Below are positions 28,074-37,223 of a stretch of 58,475 bases of DNA, in pieces. The position numbers and the translations under genes were made by a program. Position 1 is the first letter of the stretch, and every line of letters begins with the position of its first letter. The notes below the pieces were generated by a model. The model worked only from the letters and a program-made list of their open reading frames with translations, was not told the origin of the DNA and made no database searches. The DNA comes from Variovorax sp. UMC13 (GTDB taxonomy: Bacteria; Pseudomonadota; Gammaproteobacteria; Burkholderiales; Burkholderiaceae_C), in NCBI RefSeq assembly GCF_014170375.1, contig NZ_LZZW01000026.1, positions 1 to 58,475 on the forward strand, in the 5' to 3' direction.

Positions 28074-29363
28074 ATGGCCCATGACCGCGACCAAGACCCG
28101 TCCCTCGATTCGATGCTGCCGCAGCAGCAGCTCGCGCTGCGCCGCCGCCGCCTGCTGCAGGGCGCGGCCGTGCTGCCGGTGATGGGCCTGAGCGGCCTGA
28201 GCTTCGGCCAGCAGTTCCCCACCGCCAAGGTCAACACGACCAAGCTGGCGGTGACCGACACCGAGGTCACGGTCGGCCAGCTGCATTCGTCCAGCGGCAC
28301 CATGGCGATCTCCGAGACCGGCTCGATCCAGGCCGAGCAGCTCGCCATCGACCAGATCAACGCCATGGGCGGCATCCTGGGCCGCAAGATCAAGGTGATC
28401 AAGGAGGACGGCGCCTCCGACTGGCCCACCTTCGCCGAGAAGTCGAAGAAGCTGCTGGTCAACGACCACTGCGCCGCGGTCTTCGGCTGCTGGACCAGCG
28501 CCTCGCGCAAGGCGGTGCTGCCGATCTTCGAGAAGGAGAACGGCCTCCTGTACTACCCGACCTTCTACGAAGGCCTGGAGCAGAGCAAGAACGTGATCTA
28601 CACCGGCCAGGAAGCCACCCAGCAGATCATCTGGGGCCTGGACTGGGGCGCGAAGGAGAAGAAGGCCAAGACCTTCTTCCTGGTCGGCTCCGACTACATC
28701 TGGCCGCGCACCTCGATGAAGATCGCGCGCAAGCACATCGAGACCGTGGGCAAGCTGGGCACGGTGAAGGGCGAGGAGTACTACCCGCTGGGCCACACCA
28801 ACTTCAACTCGCTGATCAACAAGATCAAGGTCGCCAAGCCGGACTGCATCTTCGCGGCCGTGGTGGGCGGCTCCAACGTGGCCTTCTACAAGCAGCTCAA
28901 GGCCGCGGGCATCACCGGCGACAAGCAGTTCCTGCTGACGCTGGCCGTGACCGAGGACGAGATGACCGGCGTGGGCGGCGAGAACTTCGCCGGCTTCTAT
29001 TCGTCGATGAAGTACTTCCAGTCGCTGGACAACGCGAACAACAAGAAGTTCGTCGAGGCCTTCAAGGCCAAGTACGGCAAGGACGCGGTGATCGGCGACG
29101 TGACGCAGGCCGGCTACCTGGGCCCCTGGCTCTGGAAGGCCGCGGTCGAGAAGGCCGGCAGCTTCGACATCGACAAGGTGGTGGCCGCCTCGCCGGGCAT
29201 CGAGCTCAAGACCGCGCCCGAAGGCTACGTGAAGCTGGACGCCAACCACCATCTGTGGAGCAAGGCGCGCATCGGGCAGGGGCAGCTGGATGGCACGTTC
29301 AAGGTGGTGGCGGAATCGGCCGAGCTGATCAAGCCTGATCCGTTCCCCAAAGGCTACCAGTGA
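28074..29363 (+). CDS. Urea/short-chain amide ABC transporter, substrate-binding protein
   Basis: The 429-residue periplasmic receptor of a branched-chain-type ABC importer. It has a twin-arginine-like signal (RRRRLLQGAAVLPVMG) and the type I periplasmic-binding domain with UrtA-like motifs (GQLHSSSGTMAISETG, VFGCWTSASRKAVLP, NGLLYYPTFYEGLEQS). With formamidase downstream it may bind amides as FmdD does, as well as urea. The ATG at 28074 follows GGAGATC. It is first in the operon urtABCDE-fmdA-fmdB and divergent from the sensor. Confidence 0.92.
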   Translation: MAHDRDQDPSLDSMLPQQQLALRRRRLLQGAAVLPVMGLSGLSFGQQFPTAKVNTTKLAVTDTEVTVGQLHSSSGTMAISETGSIQAEQLAIDQINAMGGILGRKIKVIKEDGASDWPTFAEKSKKLLVNDHCAAVFGCWTSASRKAVLPIFEKENGLLYYPTFYEGLEQSKNVIYTGQEATQQIIWGLDWGAKEKKAKTFFLVGSDYIWPRTSMKIARKHIETVGKLGTVKGEEYYPLGHTNFNSLINKIKVAKPDCIFAAVVGGSNVAFYKQLKAAGITGDKQFLLTLAVTEDEMTGVGGENFAGFYSSMKYFQSLDNANNKKFVEAFKAKYGKDAVIGDVTQAGYLGPWLWKAAVEKAGSFDIDKVVAASPGIELKTAPEGYVKLDANHHLWSKARIGQGQLDGTFKVVAESAELIKPDPFPKGYQ

Positions 29364-29370
29364 TCTGACT

Positions 29371-29461
29371 CCCTCCCCCTCCGGGGGAGGGCAGGGGTGG
29401 GGCACGCGGCGCCACCGTGCGGCGCTGGCCCCCATCCCAACCTTCCCCCAGAGGGGGAAGG
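29371..29461. repeat. Double palindromic intergenic element between urtA and urtB
   Basis: Two perfect GC hairpins lie in opposite orientation: CCCTCCCCCTCCGGGGGAGGG (29371-29391) and CCTTCCCCCAGAGGGGGAAGG (29441-29461). Their flanks (CAGGGGTGGGG and CCCCCATCCC) are also complementary, so the whole 91 bp is a nested palindrome of REP/BIME type. In mRNA it would stabilise the urtA 5' part and attenuate downstream reading, letting the binding protein be made in excess. Confidence 0.8.
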
Positions 29462-29485
29462 CGCAACACCCAAGGAGCCTTGCTC

Positions 29486-30400
29486 ATGAGCATTTCAGAC
29501 ATGTGGAACATCGGCCTGATGCAGGGCTTCGCGGGGCTGAGCCTGTTCGCGGTGCTGCTGCTGATGGGCCTGGGCCTGGCCATCATCTTCGGCCAGATGG
29601 GCGTCATCAACATGGCGCATGGCGAGTTCATGACCATCGGGGCCTACACCATCTACATGGCGGCGCGGCTGACCGAAAGCCTCGCGCCCACGTGGATGCC
29701 CTATTACTTTCCTTTCGCGATCGGGCTGGCCTTCCTGTTCGCGTTCATCGTCGGCTGGGGCGTGGAGTGGGCGCTGATCCGGCACCTCTACAAGCGGCCG
29801 CTCGACACCTTGCTGGCCACCTTCGGCATCAGCCTCGGGCTGCAGCAGATCTTCCGCACCTTCATCGGGCCGAAGGAGGTGAGCCCCACGCTGCCCGAGT
29901 GGCTGATGGGTTCGTGGTCGCCGGCCGAAGGGCTGGACATTCCGATCAACGGCCTGTTCGTGCTGGCACTGACGCTCTTCACCACCGCCGCCGTGCTGCT
30001 GGCGCTGCACCACAGCCGCTGGGGCCTGCGGGTGCGCGCCACGGTCGCCAACCGCGTGATGGCCAACGCCACCGGCATCGACACCAAGAAAACCGACCGT
30101 CTGACCTTCGCCATCGGCTGCGGCATCGCGGGCATGGCGGGCGCGGCCTTCACCACCATCGGCTCGACCGGGCCGACCTCGGGCCAGCTCTACATCGTCG
30201 ACGCCTTCCTGGTCGTCACCTTCGGCGGCGCGGCCAGCCTGCTGGGCACCGTGGTCTCGGCCTTCGGCATCGCCCAGACGCAGTCGATCGCGGAGTTCTT
30301 CATGACCGGCTCGATGGCCAAGGTGCTGACGCTGTCGCTGATCGTGTTGATCCTGATGATGCGGCCGCAGGGCTTGTTCGCCTCCAAGGTCCGCCGTTGA
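29486..30400 (+). CDS. Urea/amide ABC transporter permease UrtB
   Basis: A 304-residue LivH/UrtB-type inner-membrane permease with about eight TM segments. Typical pieces are GLGLAIIFGQMGVINMAHGEF and the EAA-type cytoplasmic loop (ATVANRVMANATGID). It pairs with UrtC to form the channel. The ATG at 29486 follows AAGGAG and is 122 bp after the urtA stop, across the palindromic element. Confidence 0.93.
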   Translation: MSISDMWNIGLMQGFAGLSLFAVLLLMGLGLAIIFGQMGVINMAHGEFMTIGAYTIYMAARLTESLAPTWMPYYFPFAIGLAFLFAFIVGWGVEWALIRHLYKRPLDTLLATFGISLGLQQIFRTFIGPKEVSPTLPEWLMGSWSPAEGLDIPINGLFVLALTLFTTAAVLLALHHSRWGLRVRATVANRVMANATGIDTKKTDRLTFAIGCGIAGMAGAAFTTIGSTGPTSGQLYIVDAFLVVTFGGAASLLGTVVSAFGIAQTQSIAEFFMTGSMAKVLTLSLIVLILMMRPQGLFASKVRR

Positions 30401-30458
30401 AGGCACGCATGAACCTGCTGCACACCTTCAACTTCCTCTGTCTGCTTTGGAGTCATCG

Positions 30459-31640
30459 ATGAATTTCATCAAGGCCTCGATCCTGCGCTACAAGCTCTGG
30501 AGCCTCGCGCTGCTGGTGCTGCTGCTGGCCGTGGTGCTGCCGCTCACGCTCGACATCTTCCGCCTCAACCTGGTGGGCAAGTACCTCACCTACGCCTTCG
30601 TCGCCGTCGGGCTGGTGATGGTATGGGGCTACGGCGGCGTGCTGAGCCTGGGGCAGGGCGTGTTCTTCGGCCTGGGCGGCTACGCGATGGCGATGTTCCT
30701 CAAGCTCGAGGCCTCGGACCCCGTCACCACCAAGATCCAGTCGACGCCGGGCATCCCCGACTTCATGGACTGGAACCAGATCACCGCGCTGCCGCTGATG
30801 TGGCTGCCCTTCAAGAGCCTCACGCTCACGCTGATCCTGGTGATCGCGGTGCCGACGCTGCTGGCCTGGATCATCAGCTACGCGATGTTCAAGCGGCGCG
30901 TGGGCGGCGTGTACTTCGCGATCATCACGCAGGCGGTGGCGCTGATCGTGACGGTGCTGATCATCGGCCAGCAGGGCTACACCGGCGGCGTCAACGGCAT
31001 GACCGACCTCAAGACCCTGGCCGGCTGGGACACGCGCACCGACAGCGCCAAGTACATCCTCTACTACGTCTGCGTCGCGCTGCTGGTGGCCAGCATCCTG
31101 CTGTGCCGCTGGATCCAGGTCAGCAAGCTGGGCACGCTGCTGCTGGCCATGCGCGACAAGGAAGACCGGGTGCGCTTCTCGGGCTACGACGTGTCGAACT
31201 TCAAGGTCTTCACCTTCTGCCTGGCGGCCGCGCTCTCGGGCATCGGCGGCGCGCTGTTCTCGCTGCAGGTGGGGTTCATGTCGCCCAGCTTCGTGGGCAT
31301 CGTGCCCTCGATCGAGATGGTGATCTTCGCCGCGGTGGGCGGGCGCATGAGCCTGGTCGGCGCGGTCTACGGCACGCTGCTGGTGAACGCGGGCAAGACG
31401 CTGTTCTCCGAAAGCTTCCCCGATCTCTGGCTGTTCCTGATGGCGGCGCTGTTCATTGGCGTGACCATGGCCTTCCCGATGGGGCTGGCCGGCCTGTGGG
31501 AGAGCCACATCGTGCCCTGGTGGAAAGGCCGCCGGCAGGCGCTGCGCGAGGCCGCCGCGCCGGCACCGGCCGCACCGGTCGCTGCGGCTCGCGCCGACGA
31601 GGCCAGCCTGCCCGAAGGCGTGAGCAGCCAGCGCATCTGA
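30459..31640 (+). CDS. Urea/amide ABC transporter permease UrtC
   Basis: A 393-residue LivM/UrtC-type permease. It has many TM helices (GGVLSLGQGVFFGLGGYAMAMF; GGVYFAIITQAVALIVTV), an EAA-like loop (LLLAMRDKEDRVRFSGYD) and a C-terminal Ala/Pro-rich cytoplasmic tail. The ATG at 30459 follows TTTGGAG. The 58-bp gap to urtB holds no obvious signal, and urtD follows 16 bp after the stop. Confidence 0.93.
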   Translation: MNFIKASILRYKLWSLALLVLLLAVVLPLTLDIFRLNLVGKYLTYAFVAVGLVMVWGYGGVLSLGQGVFFGLGGYAMAMFLKLEASDPVTTKIQSTPGIPDFMDWNQITALPLMWLPFKSLTLTLILVIAVPTLLAWIISYAMFKRRVGGVYFAIITQAVALIVTVLIIGQQGYTGGVNGMTDLKTLAGWDTRTDSAKYILYYVCVALLVASILLCRWIQVSKLGTLLLAMRDKEDRVRFSGYDVSNFKVFTFCLAAALSGIGGALFSLQVGFMSPSFVGIVPSIEMVIFAAVGGRMSLVGAVYGTLLVNAGKTLFSESFPDLWLFLMAALFIGVTMAFPMGLAGLWESHIVPWWKGRRQALREAAAPAPAAPVAAARADEASLPEGVSSQRI

Positions 31641-31656
31641 ACCAGGGAAGCACGCC

Positions 31657-32400
31657 ATGAGCAACACCGACTTCGCCCTCGCCGTGGAAGACCTCACGGT
31701 CTCCTTCGACGGCTTCAAGGCCATCGACAAGCTGACGCTCTACATCGACAGGAACGAACTGCGCGTGATCATCGGGCCCAACGGCGCCGGCAAGACCACG
31801 CTGCTCGACCTGATCTGCGGCAAGACCAAGGCCAGCGGCGGCAGCATCAAGTTCAAGAACACCGAGCTCACCCGCATGGCCGAGCACAAGCGGGTGCGCC
31901 TGGGCATCGGCCGCAAGTTCCAGACACCCTCGATCTACGAGAACCTCAGCGTGTTCCAGAACCTCGAAGTGTCCTACCCCGCGGGCCGCTCGGTGTTCGG
32001 CGCGCTGGCCTTCCAGTGCACCGAGGCGGTGAAGGCCAAGGTGCAGGAAGTCGCGACCGACGTGCGCCTGGCCGACCGGCTCGACACCGAGGCCGGCCTG
32101 CTGTCGCACGGCCAGAAGCAGTGGCTGGAGATCGGCATGCTGCTGATGCAGGAGCCCGAACTGCTGATGCTCGACGAGCCCATCGCCGGCATGAGCGCGC
32201 GCGAGCGCGAGCTCACGGCCGAACTGCTCCAGCGCATCTGCACCGACCGTGCGGTGATCGTGATCGAGCACGACATGGAATTCGTCAAGCAGATCGCGCA
32301 CAAGGTCACGGTGATGCACCAGGGAAAGATCCTGGCCGAAGGGCCGATGGACAAGGTGCAGGCGGATGAACGCGTCATCGACGTGTATCTGGGGCATTGA
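31657..32400 (+). CDS. Urea/amide ABC transporter ATPase UrtD
   Basis: A 247-residue ABC ATPase of the LivG/UrtD type. Walker A is GPNGAGKTT, the signature LSHGQKQWLEIG (as in UrtD rather than LSGGQ), Walker B LLMLDEP, and the switch region EHDMEF. It energises import with UrtE. Good ATG after CAGGGAAG. It is followed by a 190-bp gap carrying a long inverted repeat. Confidence 0.93.
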   Translation: MSNTDFALAVEDLTVSFDGFKAIDKLTLYIDRNELRVIIGPNGAGKTTLLDLICGKTKASGGSIKFKNTELTRMAEHKRVRLGIGRKFQTPSIYENLSVFQNLEVSYPAGRSVFGALAFQCTEAVKAKVQEVATDVRLADRLDTEAGLLSHGQKQWLEIGMLLMQEPELLMLDEPIAGMSARERELTAELLQRICTDRAVIVIEHDMEFVKQIAHKVTVMHQGKILAEGPMDKVQADERVIDVYLGH

Positions 32401-32432
32401 CCATGAGCGAGTTTGGAAGACCAAGACCAACA

Positions 32433-32554
32433 CCGGACGCAGAGGACGCAGAGATTTCGCAAAGGACGCCAAAAAGAAACGCGAAGAAAGTACCGGATCT
32501 TTTGGATGTTTTCTTTGGCGTCTTCTGCGAAACCTCTGCGTCCTCTGCGTCCGG
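32433..32554. repeat. Long inverted repeat between urtD and urtE
   Basis: A left arm of about 43 bp (32433-32475; CCGGACGCAGAGGACGCAGA...) is complementary, with few mismatches, to a right arm of about 42 bp (32513-32554; ...CCTCTGCGTCCTCTGCGTCCGG). A 37-bp loop separates them. Such GACGCAGAG palindromes are typical of mobile intergenic elements in this bacterial family. In mRNA it would form a large stem between two cistrons. A short open frame across it is not coding. Confidence 0.85.
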
Positions 32555-32590
32555 AAGTCCGTATTCAGCCGCCTCCAAGGAACCCACGAC

Positions 32591-33280
32591 ATGTTGAAAG
32601 TCACCGACCTGCACACCGCCTACGGCCAGAGCGAGGCGCTGCACGGCATCTCCTTCGAGGCCAGGCCCAACGAGACGGTCGCCATCATGGGCCGCAACGG
32701 CATGGGCAAGACCACGCTGTTCAAGAGCCTGATGGGCGTGCTGCCGATCAGGAGCGGCCGCATCAGCGTCGCGGGCCAGGACGTGTCGCACGACGAGAGC
32801 TTCAGGCGCGTGGCCAAGGGCATCGCCTATGTGCCGCAGGGCCGGATGATCTTCCCCACGCTGACGGTGGAAGAGAACATCCAGACCGGCCTGGAGAACG
32901 CCAAGGCCAAGCGCATCCCAGAGGAAATCTACGCGCTGTTCCCGGTGCTCTGGGACATGAAGCGGCGCAAGGGCGGCAACCTGTCGGGCGGCCAGCAGCA
33001 GCAGCTGGCCATCGCGCGCGCACTGGTCACCGACCCCAAGGTGCTGCTGCTCGACGAGCCCACCGAGGGCATCCAGCCTTCGATCATCAAGGACATCGCC
33101 AAGGCGCTCAACGAGATCCGCAAGATGCGCGGCATCACGATCGTCGTGTCGGAGCAGGTGTTGAGCTTCGCCATGGACGTGGCCGACCGGCTGTTCGTGA
33201 TCGAGGGCGGCCGTCTGGTGCACGAGACCGCGCGCGACAAGACGGACGTAGCCCACATCAAGACCTATCTCTCCGTTTAA
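32591..33280 (+). CDS. Urea/amide ABC transporter ATPase UrtE
   Basis: A 229-residue ABC ATPase of the LivF/UrtE type: Walker A GRNGMGKTT, Q-loop VPQGRMIFP, signature LSGGQQQQLAIARAL, Walker B LLLDEPTEGIQPS. The second ATPase of the importer. ATG at 32591, 190 bp after urtD across the long inverted repeat. fmdA begins 24 bp after its stop, so formamide or other amides are a plausible cargo. Confidence 0.93.
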   Translation: MLKVTDLHTAYGQSEALHGISFEARPNETVAIMGRNGMGKTTLFKSLMGVLPIRSGRISVAGQDVSHDESFRRVAKGIAYVPQGRMIFPTLTVEENIQTGLENAKAKRIPEEIYALFPVLWDMKRRKGGNLSGGQQQQLAIARALVTDPKVLLLDEPTEGIQPSIIKDIAKALNEIRKMRGITIVVSEQVLSFAMDVADRLFVIEGGRLVHETARDKTDVAHIKTYLSV

Positions 33281-33304
33281 CCACCACTCCAGGAGCCATT
33301 GCAA

Positions 33305-34537
33305 ATGACAGACACGCTGATCAAGGTCGACCTGACGAAGTCGCCCACCGAGAACGAGATGATCCACAACCGCTGGCACCCGGACATTCCGATGGCCTGC
33401 TGGGTCAACCCGGGCGACGACTTCATCCTCGAGACCTTCGACTGGACCGGCGGCTTCATCCAGAACAACGACAGCGCCGACGACGTGCGCGACATCGACC
33501 TGACGACGGTGCACTACCTGTCGGGCCCGGTGGGCGTGAAGGGCGCCGAGCCGGGCGACCTGCTGGTGGTCGACCTGCTCGACATCGGCGCCAAGCAGGA
33601 TTCGCTCTGGGGCTTCAACGGCTTCTTCTCCAAGAAGAACGGCGGCGGCTTCCTGACCGACCACTTCCCGCAGGCGCAGAAGTCGATCTGGGACTTCAAG
33701 GGCATGTTCACCAGCTCGCGCCACATCCCGGGCGTGAACTTCGCGGGCCTGATCCATCCGGGCCTGATCGGCTGCCTGCCCGACAAGCCCATGCTCGACA
33801 TGTGGAACGAGCGCGAGCAGAAGCTCATCGACACCGACCCGCACCGCGTGCCCGGCCTGGCCAACCCGCCCTCGGCCGGCACCGCCCACATGGGCAAGAT
33901 GACCGGCGAGGCCCGCGCCAAGGCCGCGGCCGAGGGCGCGCGCACGGTGCCGCCGCGCGAGCATGGCGGCAACTGCGACATCAAGGACCTGTCGCGCGGC
34001 TCCAAGGTGTTCTTCCCGGTCTACGTCGACGGCGCGGGCCTCTCGGTGGGCGACCTGCACTTCAGCCAGGGCGACGGCGAGATCACCTTCTGCGGCGCGA
34101 TCGAGATGGCCGGCTGGGTGCACATGAAGGTCACGCTGATCAAGGGCGGCATGGCCAAGTACGGCATCAAGAACCCGATCTTCAAGCCCAGCGTGATGAC
34201 GCCCAACTACAAGGACTTCCTGATCTTCGAAGGCATCTCGGTCGACGAGTCGGGCAAGCAGCACTACCTGGACGTCAACGTGGCCTACCGCCAGGCCTGC
34301 CTGAACGCCATCGAGTACCTGAAGAAGTTCGGCTACTCGGGCGCGCAGGCCTATTCGATCCTGGGCACGGCCCCGGTGCAGGGCCACATCAGCGGCGTGG
34401 TCGACGTGCCCAACTCCTGCGCCACGCTGTGGCTGCCGACCGAGATCTTCGACTTCGACATCAACCCGAACGCCAGCGGGCCGACGAAGTTCATCGACGG
34501 CAGCATCGACATGCCGCTGTCGCCGGACCTGCGCTGA
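33305..34537 (+). CDS. Formamidase (acetamidase/formamidase family)
   Basis: Hydrolyses formamide (and probably acetamide) to the acid and ammonia in the cytoplasm. The 410-residue length and motifs (NRWHPDIPMACWVNPGDDF, EPGDLLVVDLLDIG, PREHGGNCDIKDL, HFSQGDGEITFCGAIEM) match FmdA of methylotrophs. ATG at 33305 follows AGGAG. It is directly behind the urtABCDE importer, which would feed it, and followed 13 bp later by fmdB. Confidence 0.94.
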   Translation: MTDTLIKVDLTKSPTENEMIHNRWHPDIPMACWVNPGDDFILETFDWTGGFIQNNDSADDVRDIDLTTVHYLSGPVGVKGAEPGDLLVVDLLDIGAKQDSLWGFNGFFSKKNGGGFLTDHFPQAQKSIWDFKGMFTSSRHIPGVNFAGLIHPGLIGCLPDKPMLDMWNEREQKLIDTDPHRVPGLANPPSAGTAHMGKMTGEARAKAAAEGARTVPPREHGGNCDIKDLSRGSKVFFPVYVDGAGLSVGDLHFSQGDGEITFCGAIEMAGWVHMKVTLIKGGMAKYGIKNPIFKPSVMTPNYKDFLIFEGISVDESGKQHYLDVNVAYRQACLNAIEYLKKFGYSGAQAYSILGTAPVQGHISGVVDVPNSCATLWLPTEIFDFDINPNASGPTKFIDGSIDMPLSPDLR

Positions 34538-34550
34538 AGGCCGCGCCGCG

Positions 34551-34892
34551 ATGCCGACCTACGACTACCGATGCGCCGGCTGCGGCGGCTTCGATGCCAT
34601 CCGCAGCGTGAGCCAGCGCGATGTGCCGGCGATCTGCCCCGACTGCGGCGCCGATGCACCGCGCGTGATGTCGGGCGCGCCGCGCCTGGCGCTGATGGCC
34701 GACGGCACGCGCCGCGCCATCGCGGGCAACGAGCGCGCGGCGCACGAGCCGGTGCGCTCGGGCGACTATGCGCGGCTGAAGCATCCCTCGGGCTGCGGCT
34801 GCTGCAGCGGCGCCAAGCGGGGCGCCACGGTGACCGCGCCCAACGGCGCGAAGAGCGCGCCGGGGCGCCGGCCCTGGATGATCAGCCACTGA
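34551..34892 (+). CDS. FmdB-family zinc-ribbon protein
   Basis: A 113-residue FmdB-type regulatory or accessory protein. The N-terminal zinc ribbon is YDYRCAGCGG ... ICPDCG; the rest is basic, with a Cys cluster (GCGCCSG) near 83-88. FmdB accompanies formamidase genes and was proposed as a regulator, but its exact job is unproven. It ends the amide operon and runs convergent to the TRAP binding protein gene (21-bp gap with a GGGCGCCC palindrome). Confidence 0.88.
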   Translation: MPTYDYRCAGCGGFDAIRSVSQRDVPAICPDCGADAPRVMSGAPRLALMADGTRRAIAGNERAAHEPVRSGDYARLKHPSGCGCCSGAKRGATVTAPNGAKSAPGRRPWMISH

Positions 34893-34913
34893 GCGACGGG
34901 CGCCCGGGGGCCG

Positions 34914-35921
34914 CTACTTGCGCGCCCGGGCGATCTCGGCGTTCAGTTCCTTGACCGTCTCGGCGCCGACCGCGGCCGCGTACTTCTCGACCACCGGCTT
35001 CACCTTCTCGCGCAGCTTCGCCATCTCGGCCGGCGGCAGTTCCGACACCACCATGCCGGCGGCCTTGAGCGCTTCGAGCGCCTTGTCGGCTTCGCCCCTG
35101 GACACGCCGCGCTGGAACTGCGTCGCTTCGCGCGCCGCGTCCTCGATGATCCTGCGTTCCTCCGCGCTCATGCCGTCCCAGGTCTTGCGGCCGATGAGCA
35201 GCGCCTGCGGGTTGTAGATGTGGCGCGTCTGGGTGATGTACTTCTGCACCTCGGCGAACTTCGAGGCCAGGATGGTGGTGTTGGGGTTCTCCTGGCCGTC
35301 GACCGCCTTCTGGTCCAGCGCGGCGTAGAGTTCCGGGAAGGGCAGCGGCGTGGCGTTCGCGCCAAGCGTGCTGAACAGGTCGATGTACAGCGGCGACTGG
35401 ATCACGCGGATCTTGAGCCCGGCGATGTCCTCGGCCTTTGCGATGGGGCGCTTGCTGTTGGTCAGGTTGCGGAAGCCCAGGTCCCAGTAGCCCAGCCCGT
35501 GCAGGCTCTTCTCTTCCAGCCGGGCGAGCAGCTTCCTGCCGAAGGCGCCGTCGGTGACGGCGTCGGCTTCCTGCGCGTTGGCGAACAGGAAGGGCAGGTC
35601 GTAGGCCGCGAACTCCTTGACCTGCGCGCTCAGGATGCCGGCGTTCAGCACCGTCATCTCGACCGTGCCGCCCTGCAGCGCGGAGACCGTCTGCAGGTCG
35701 CCGCCCAGCGCGCCGCCGGGGAAGAGCTTGATCGTGATCTTCCTGCCGGATTTCTCCGCCACCAGGTCGGCGAACTTCTGCGCCCCCTGCGCCTGCGGGT
35801 GGCCGGCCTGGTTCTGGAACGCGAACTTGAGCGTGCGCTCCTTGACCTGCGCCTGGGCGCCGAGCATGGCGAGCGCAGCGAGGGCCGCGACGGTGAGCTG
35901 TCGAACGAGGGATGCGGTCAT
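34914..35921 (-). CDS. TRAP transporter substrate-binding protein (DctP type), copy 1
   Basis: A 335-residue periplasmic binding protein for a C4-dicarboxylate-like or other carboxylate substrate. It has a Sec signal (VAALAALAMLGAQAQ), then the DctP fold (PGGALGGDLQTVSALQGG; GLGYWDLGFRNLTNSKRPI; the ligand-contact region around LKIRVIQSP). It is last in the operon dctP-aroQ-dctQ-dctM-dctP, 22 bp after dctM. A second DctP gene (38265) lies first in the same operon, which is unusual. Confidence 0.92.
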   Translation of the reverse strand: MTASLVRQLTVAALAALAMLGAQAQVKERTLKFAFQNQAGHPQAQGAQKFADLVAEKSGRKITIKLFPGGALGGDLQTVSALQGGTVEMTVLNAGILSAQVKEFAAYDLPFLFANAQEADAVTDGAFGRKLLARLEEKSLHGLGYWDLGFRNLTNSKRPIAKAEDIAGLKIRVIQSPLYIDLFSTLGANATPLPFPELYAALDQKAVDGQENPNTTILASKFAEVQKYITQTRHIYNPQALLIGRKTWDGMSAEERRIIEDAAREATQFQRGVSRGEADKALEALKAAGMVVSELPPAEMAKLREKVKPVVEKYAAAVGAETVKELNAEIARARK

Positions 35922-35942
35922 GAGGTCTCCTTCTTTTGTGTG

Positions 35943-37223
35943 TCAACCATGGAACAGCTTGGCCGGCCAGGTCACGAGCCAGGGGAAGAGCACCATCACG
36001 AACATGATCGCGAACTCGGCGATCATGAAAGGCACGACGCCCTTGGTCACGTCGTCCATCGAGATCCGCCCGACGCCCGCCACCACGTTGAGCACCGTGC
36101 CCACCGGCGGTGTCACCAGCCCGATCGAGTTGTTGATGATGAACATCACGCCGAAGTAGACCGGGTCGATCTCCGCCGCGCGCACCACCGGCATCAGCAC
36201 CGGCGTGAGGATCAGGATGGTCGGCGTCATGTCCATCGCGGTGCCGACCACCATCACCAGCACCATGATCGCGGCCATCAGCAGGATCTTGTTGCCCATG
36301 AAAGGCTCGAGCAGGCCGATCACCTTGGACGGCAGGTCGGCCACGGTGATGAGCCAGGCGCTCACCATCGCCGCGGCGATCAGGAACATCACGATCGCGC
36401 TGGTCTTGGCGGCCGCGACGAAGATGCCGTAGAGGTCGGCCCAGCTGATCTCGCGGTAGATCACGGTCGACACGAAGAGCGCATACACCGCCGCCACCAC
36501 CGCGGCCTCGGTCGGCGTGAAGACGCCCATGCGCAGGCCCACGAGGATGATGACCGGCAGCATCAGCGCCCACAGCGCCTTGCGGAAGGCAGTGGCGATC
36601 TCGGCCGCCGACTTGCGCGGCGGCGGCACGATCTTCTCGCGCCGCACCAGGTAGGCCCAGGTGAGCCACAGCGCCGCGCCGATGAGGATGCCCGGCACGA
36701 TGGCGGCCAGGAACAGCTTCGAGATCGAGACGTTGGCGGCCACGCCGAAGATCACCAGCCCGATGCTGGGCGGGATCACCGGACCGATCACGCCCGTGGC
36801 CGCGATCAGCCCGCCGGCGCGCGCCTTGTCGTGGCCGGCCTTGACCATCATCGGCAGCAGCAGGGCGGTGAGCGCTGCCGCATCGGCCACCGCCGAACCC
36901 GACAGGGCCGAGAGCAGGCAGCCCGCCATGATGGTCACGTAGCCCAGGCCGCCCTTGACATGGCCGACCAGCGCGAGCGCGAAGTCGACGATGCGCTTGG
37001 ACAGGCCGCCGACGTTCATGATCTCGCCGGCCAGCATGAAGAAGGGCACGGCGAGCAGCGGGAAGCTGTCGGCGCCGCCGATCACGTTCTGCGCCAGGAT
37101 CTGCGCATCGAAGAGGTCCAGGTGCCACATCAGCGCGACGCCGCTGGCCAGCAGCGAGAACGCGATCGGGATGCCGGCCGCCATGGCCAGCAGCAGCGAG
37201 CCGACGAAGACGGCGATGGTCAT
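35943..37223 (-). CDS. TRAP transporter large permease (DctM type)
   Basis: A 426-residue inner-membrane permease with about 12 TM helices. DctM-type motifs include AGEIMNVGGLSKRIVDFA, SALSGSAVADAAAL and INNSIGLVTPPVGTVLN. It transports the ligand delivered by the binding protein, driven by an ion gradient. Its start overlaps the dctQ stop by 4 bp, indicating coupled translation. Confidence 0.94.
   Translation of the reverse strand: MTIAVFVGSLLLAMAAGIPIAFSLLASGVALMWHLDLFDAQILAQNVIGGADSFPLLAVPFFMLAGEIMNVGGLSKRIVDFALALVGHVKGGLGYVTIMAGCLLSALSGSAVADAAALTALLLPMMVKAGHDKARAGGLIAATGVIGPVIPPSIGLVIFGVAANVSISKLFLAAIVPGILIGAALWLTWAYLVRREKIVPPPRKSAAEIATAFRKALWALMLPVIILVGLRMGVFTPTEAAVVAAVYALFVSTVIYREISWADLYGIFVAAAKTSAIVMFLIAAAMVSAWLITVADLPSKVIGLLEPFMGNKILLMAAIMVLVMVVGTAMDMTPTILILTPVLMPVVRAAEIDPVYFGVMFIINNSIGLVTPPVGTVLNVVAGVGRISMDDVTKGVVPFMIAEFAIMFVMVLFPWLVTWPAKLFHG

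Noticed and set aside
32403..32597. A short open frame between urtD and urtE
   Set aside because: It lies over the long inverted repeat and encodes only repeat-derived peptide.
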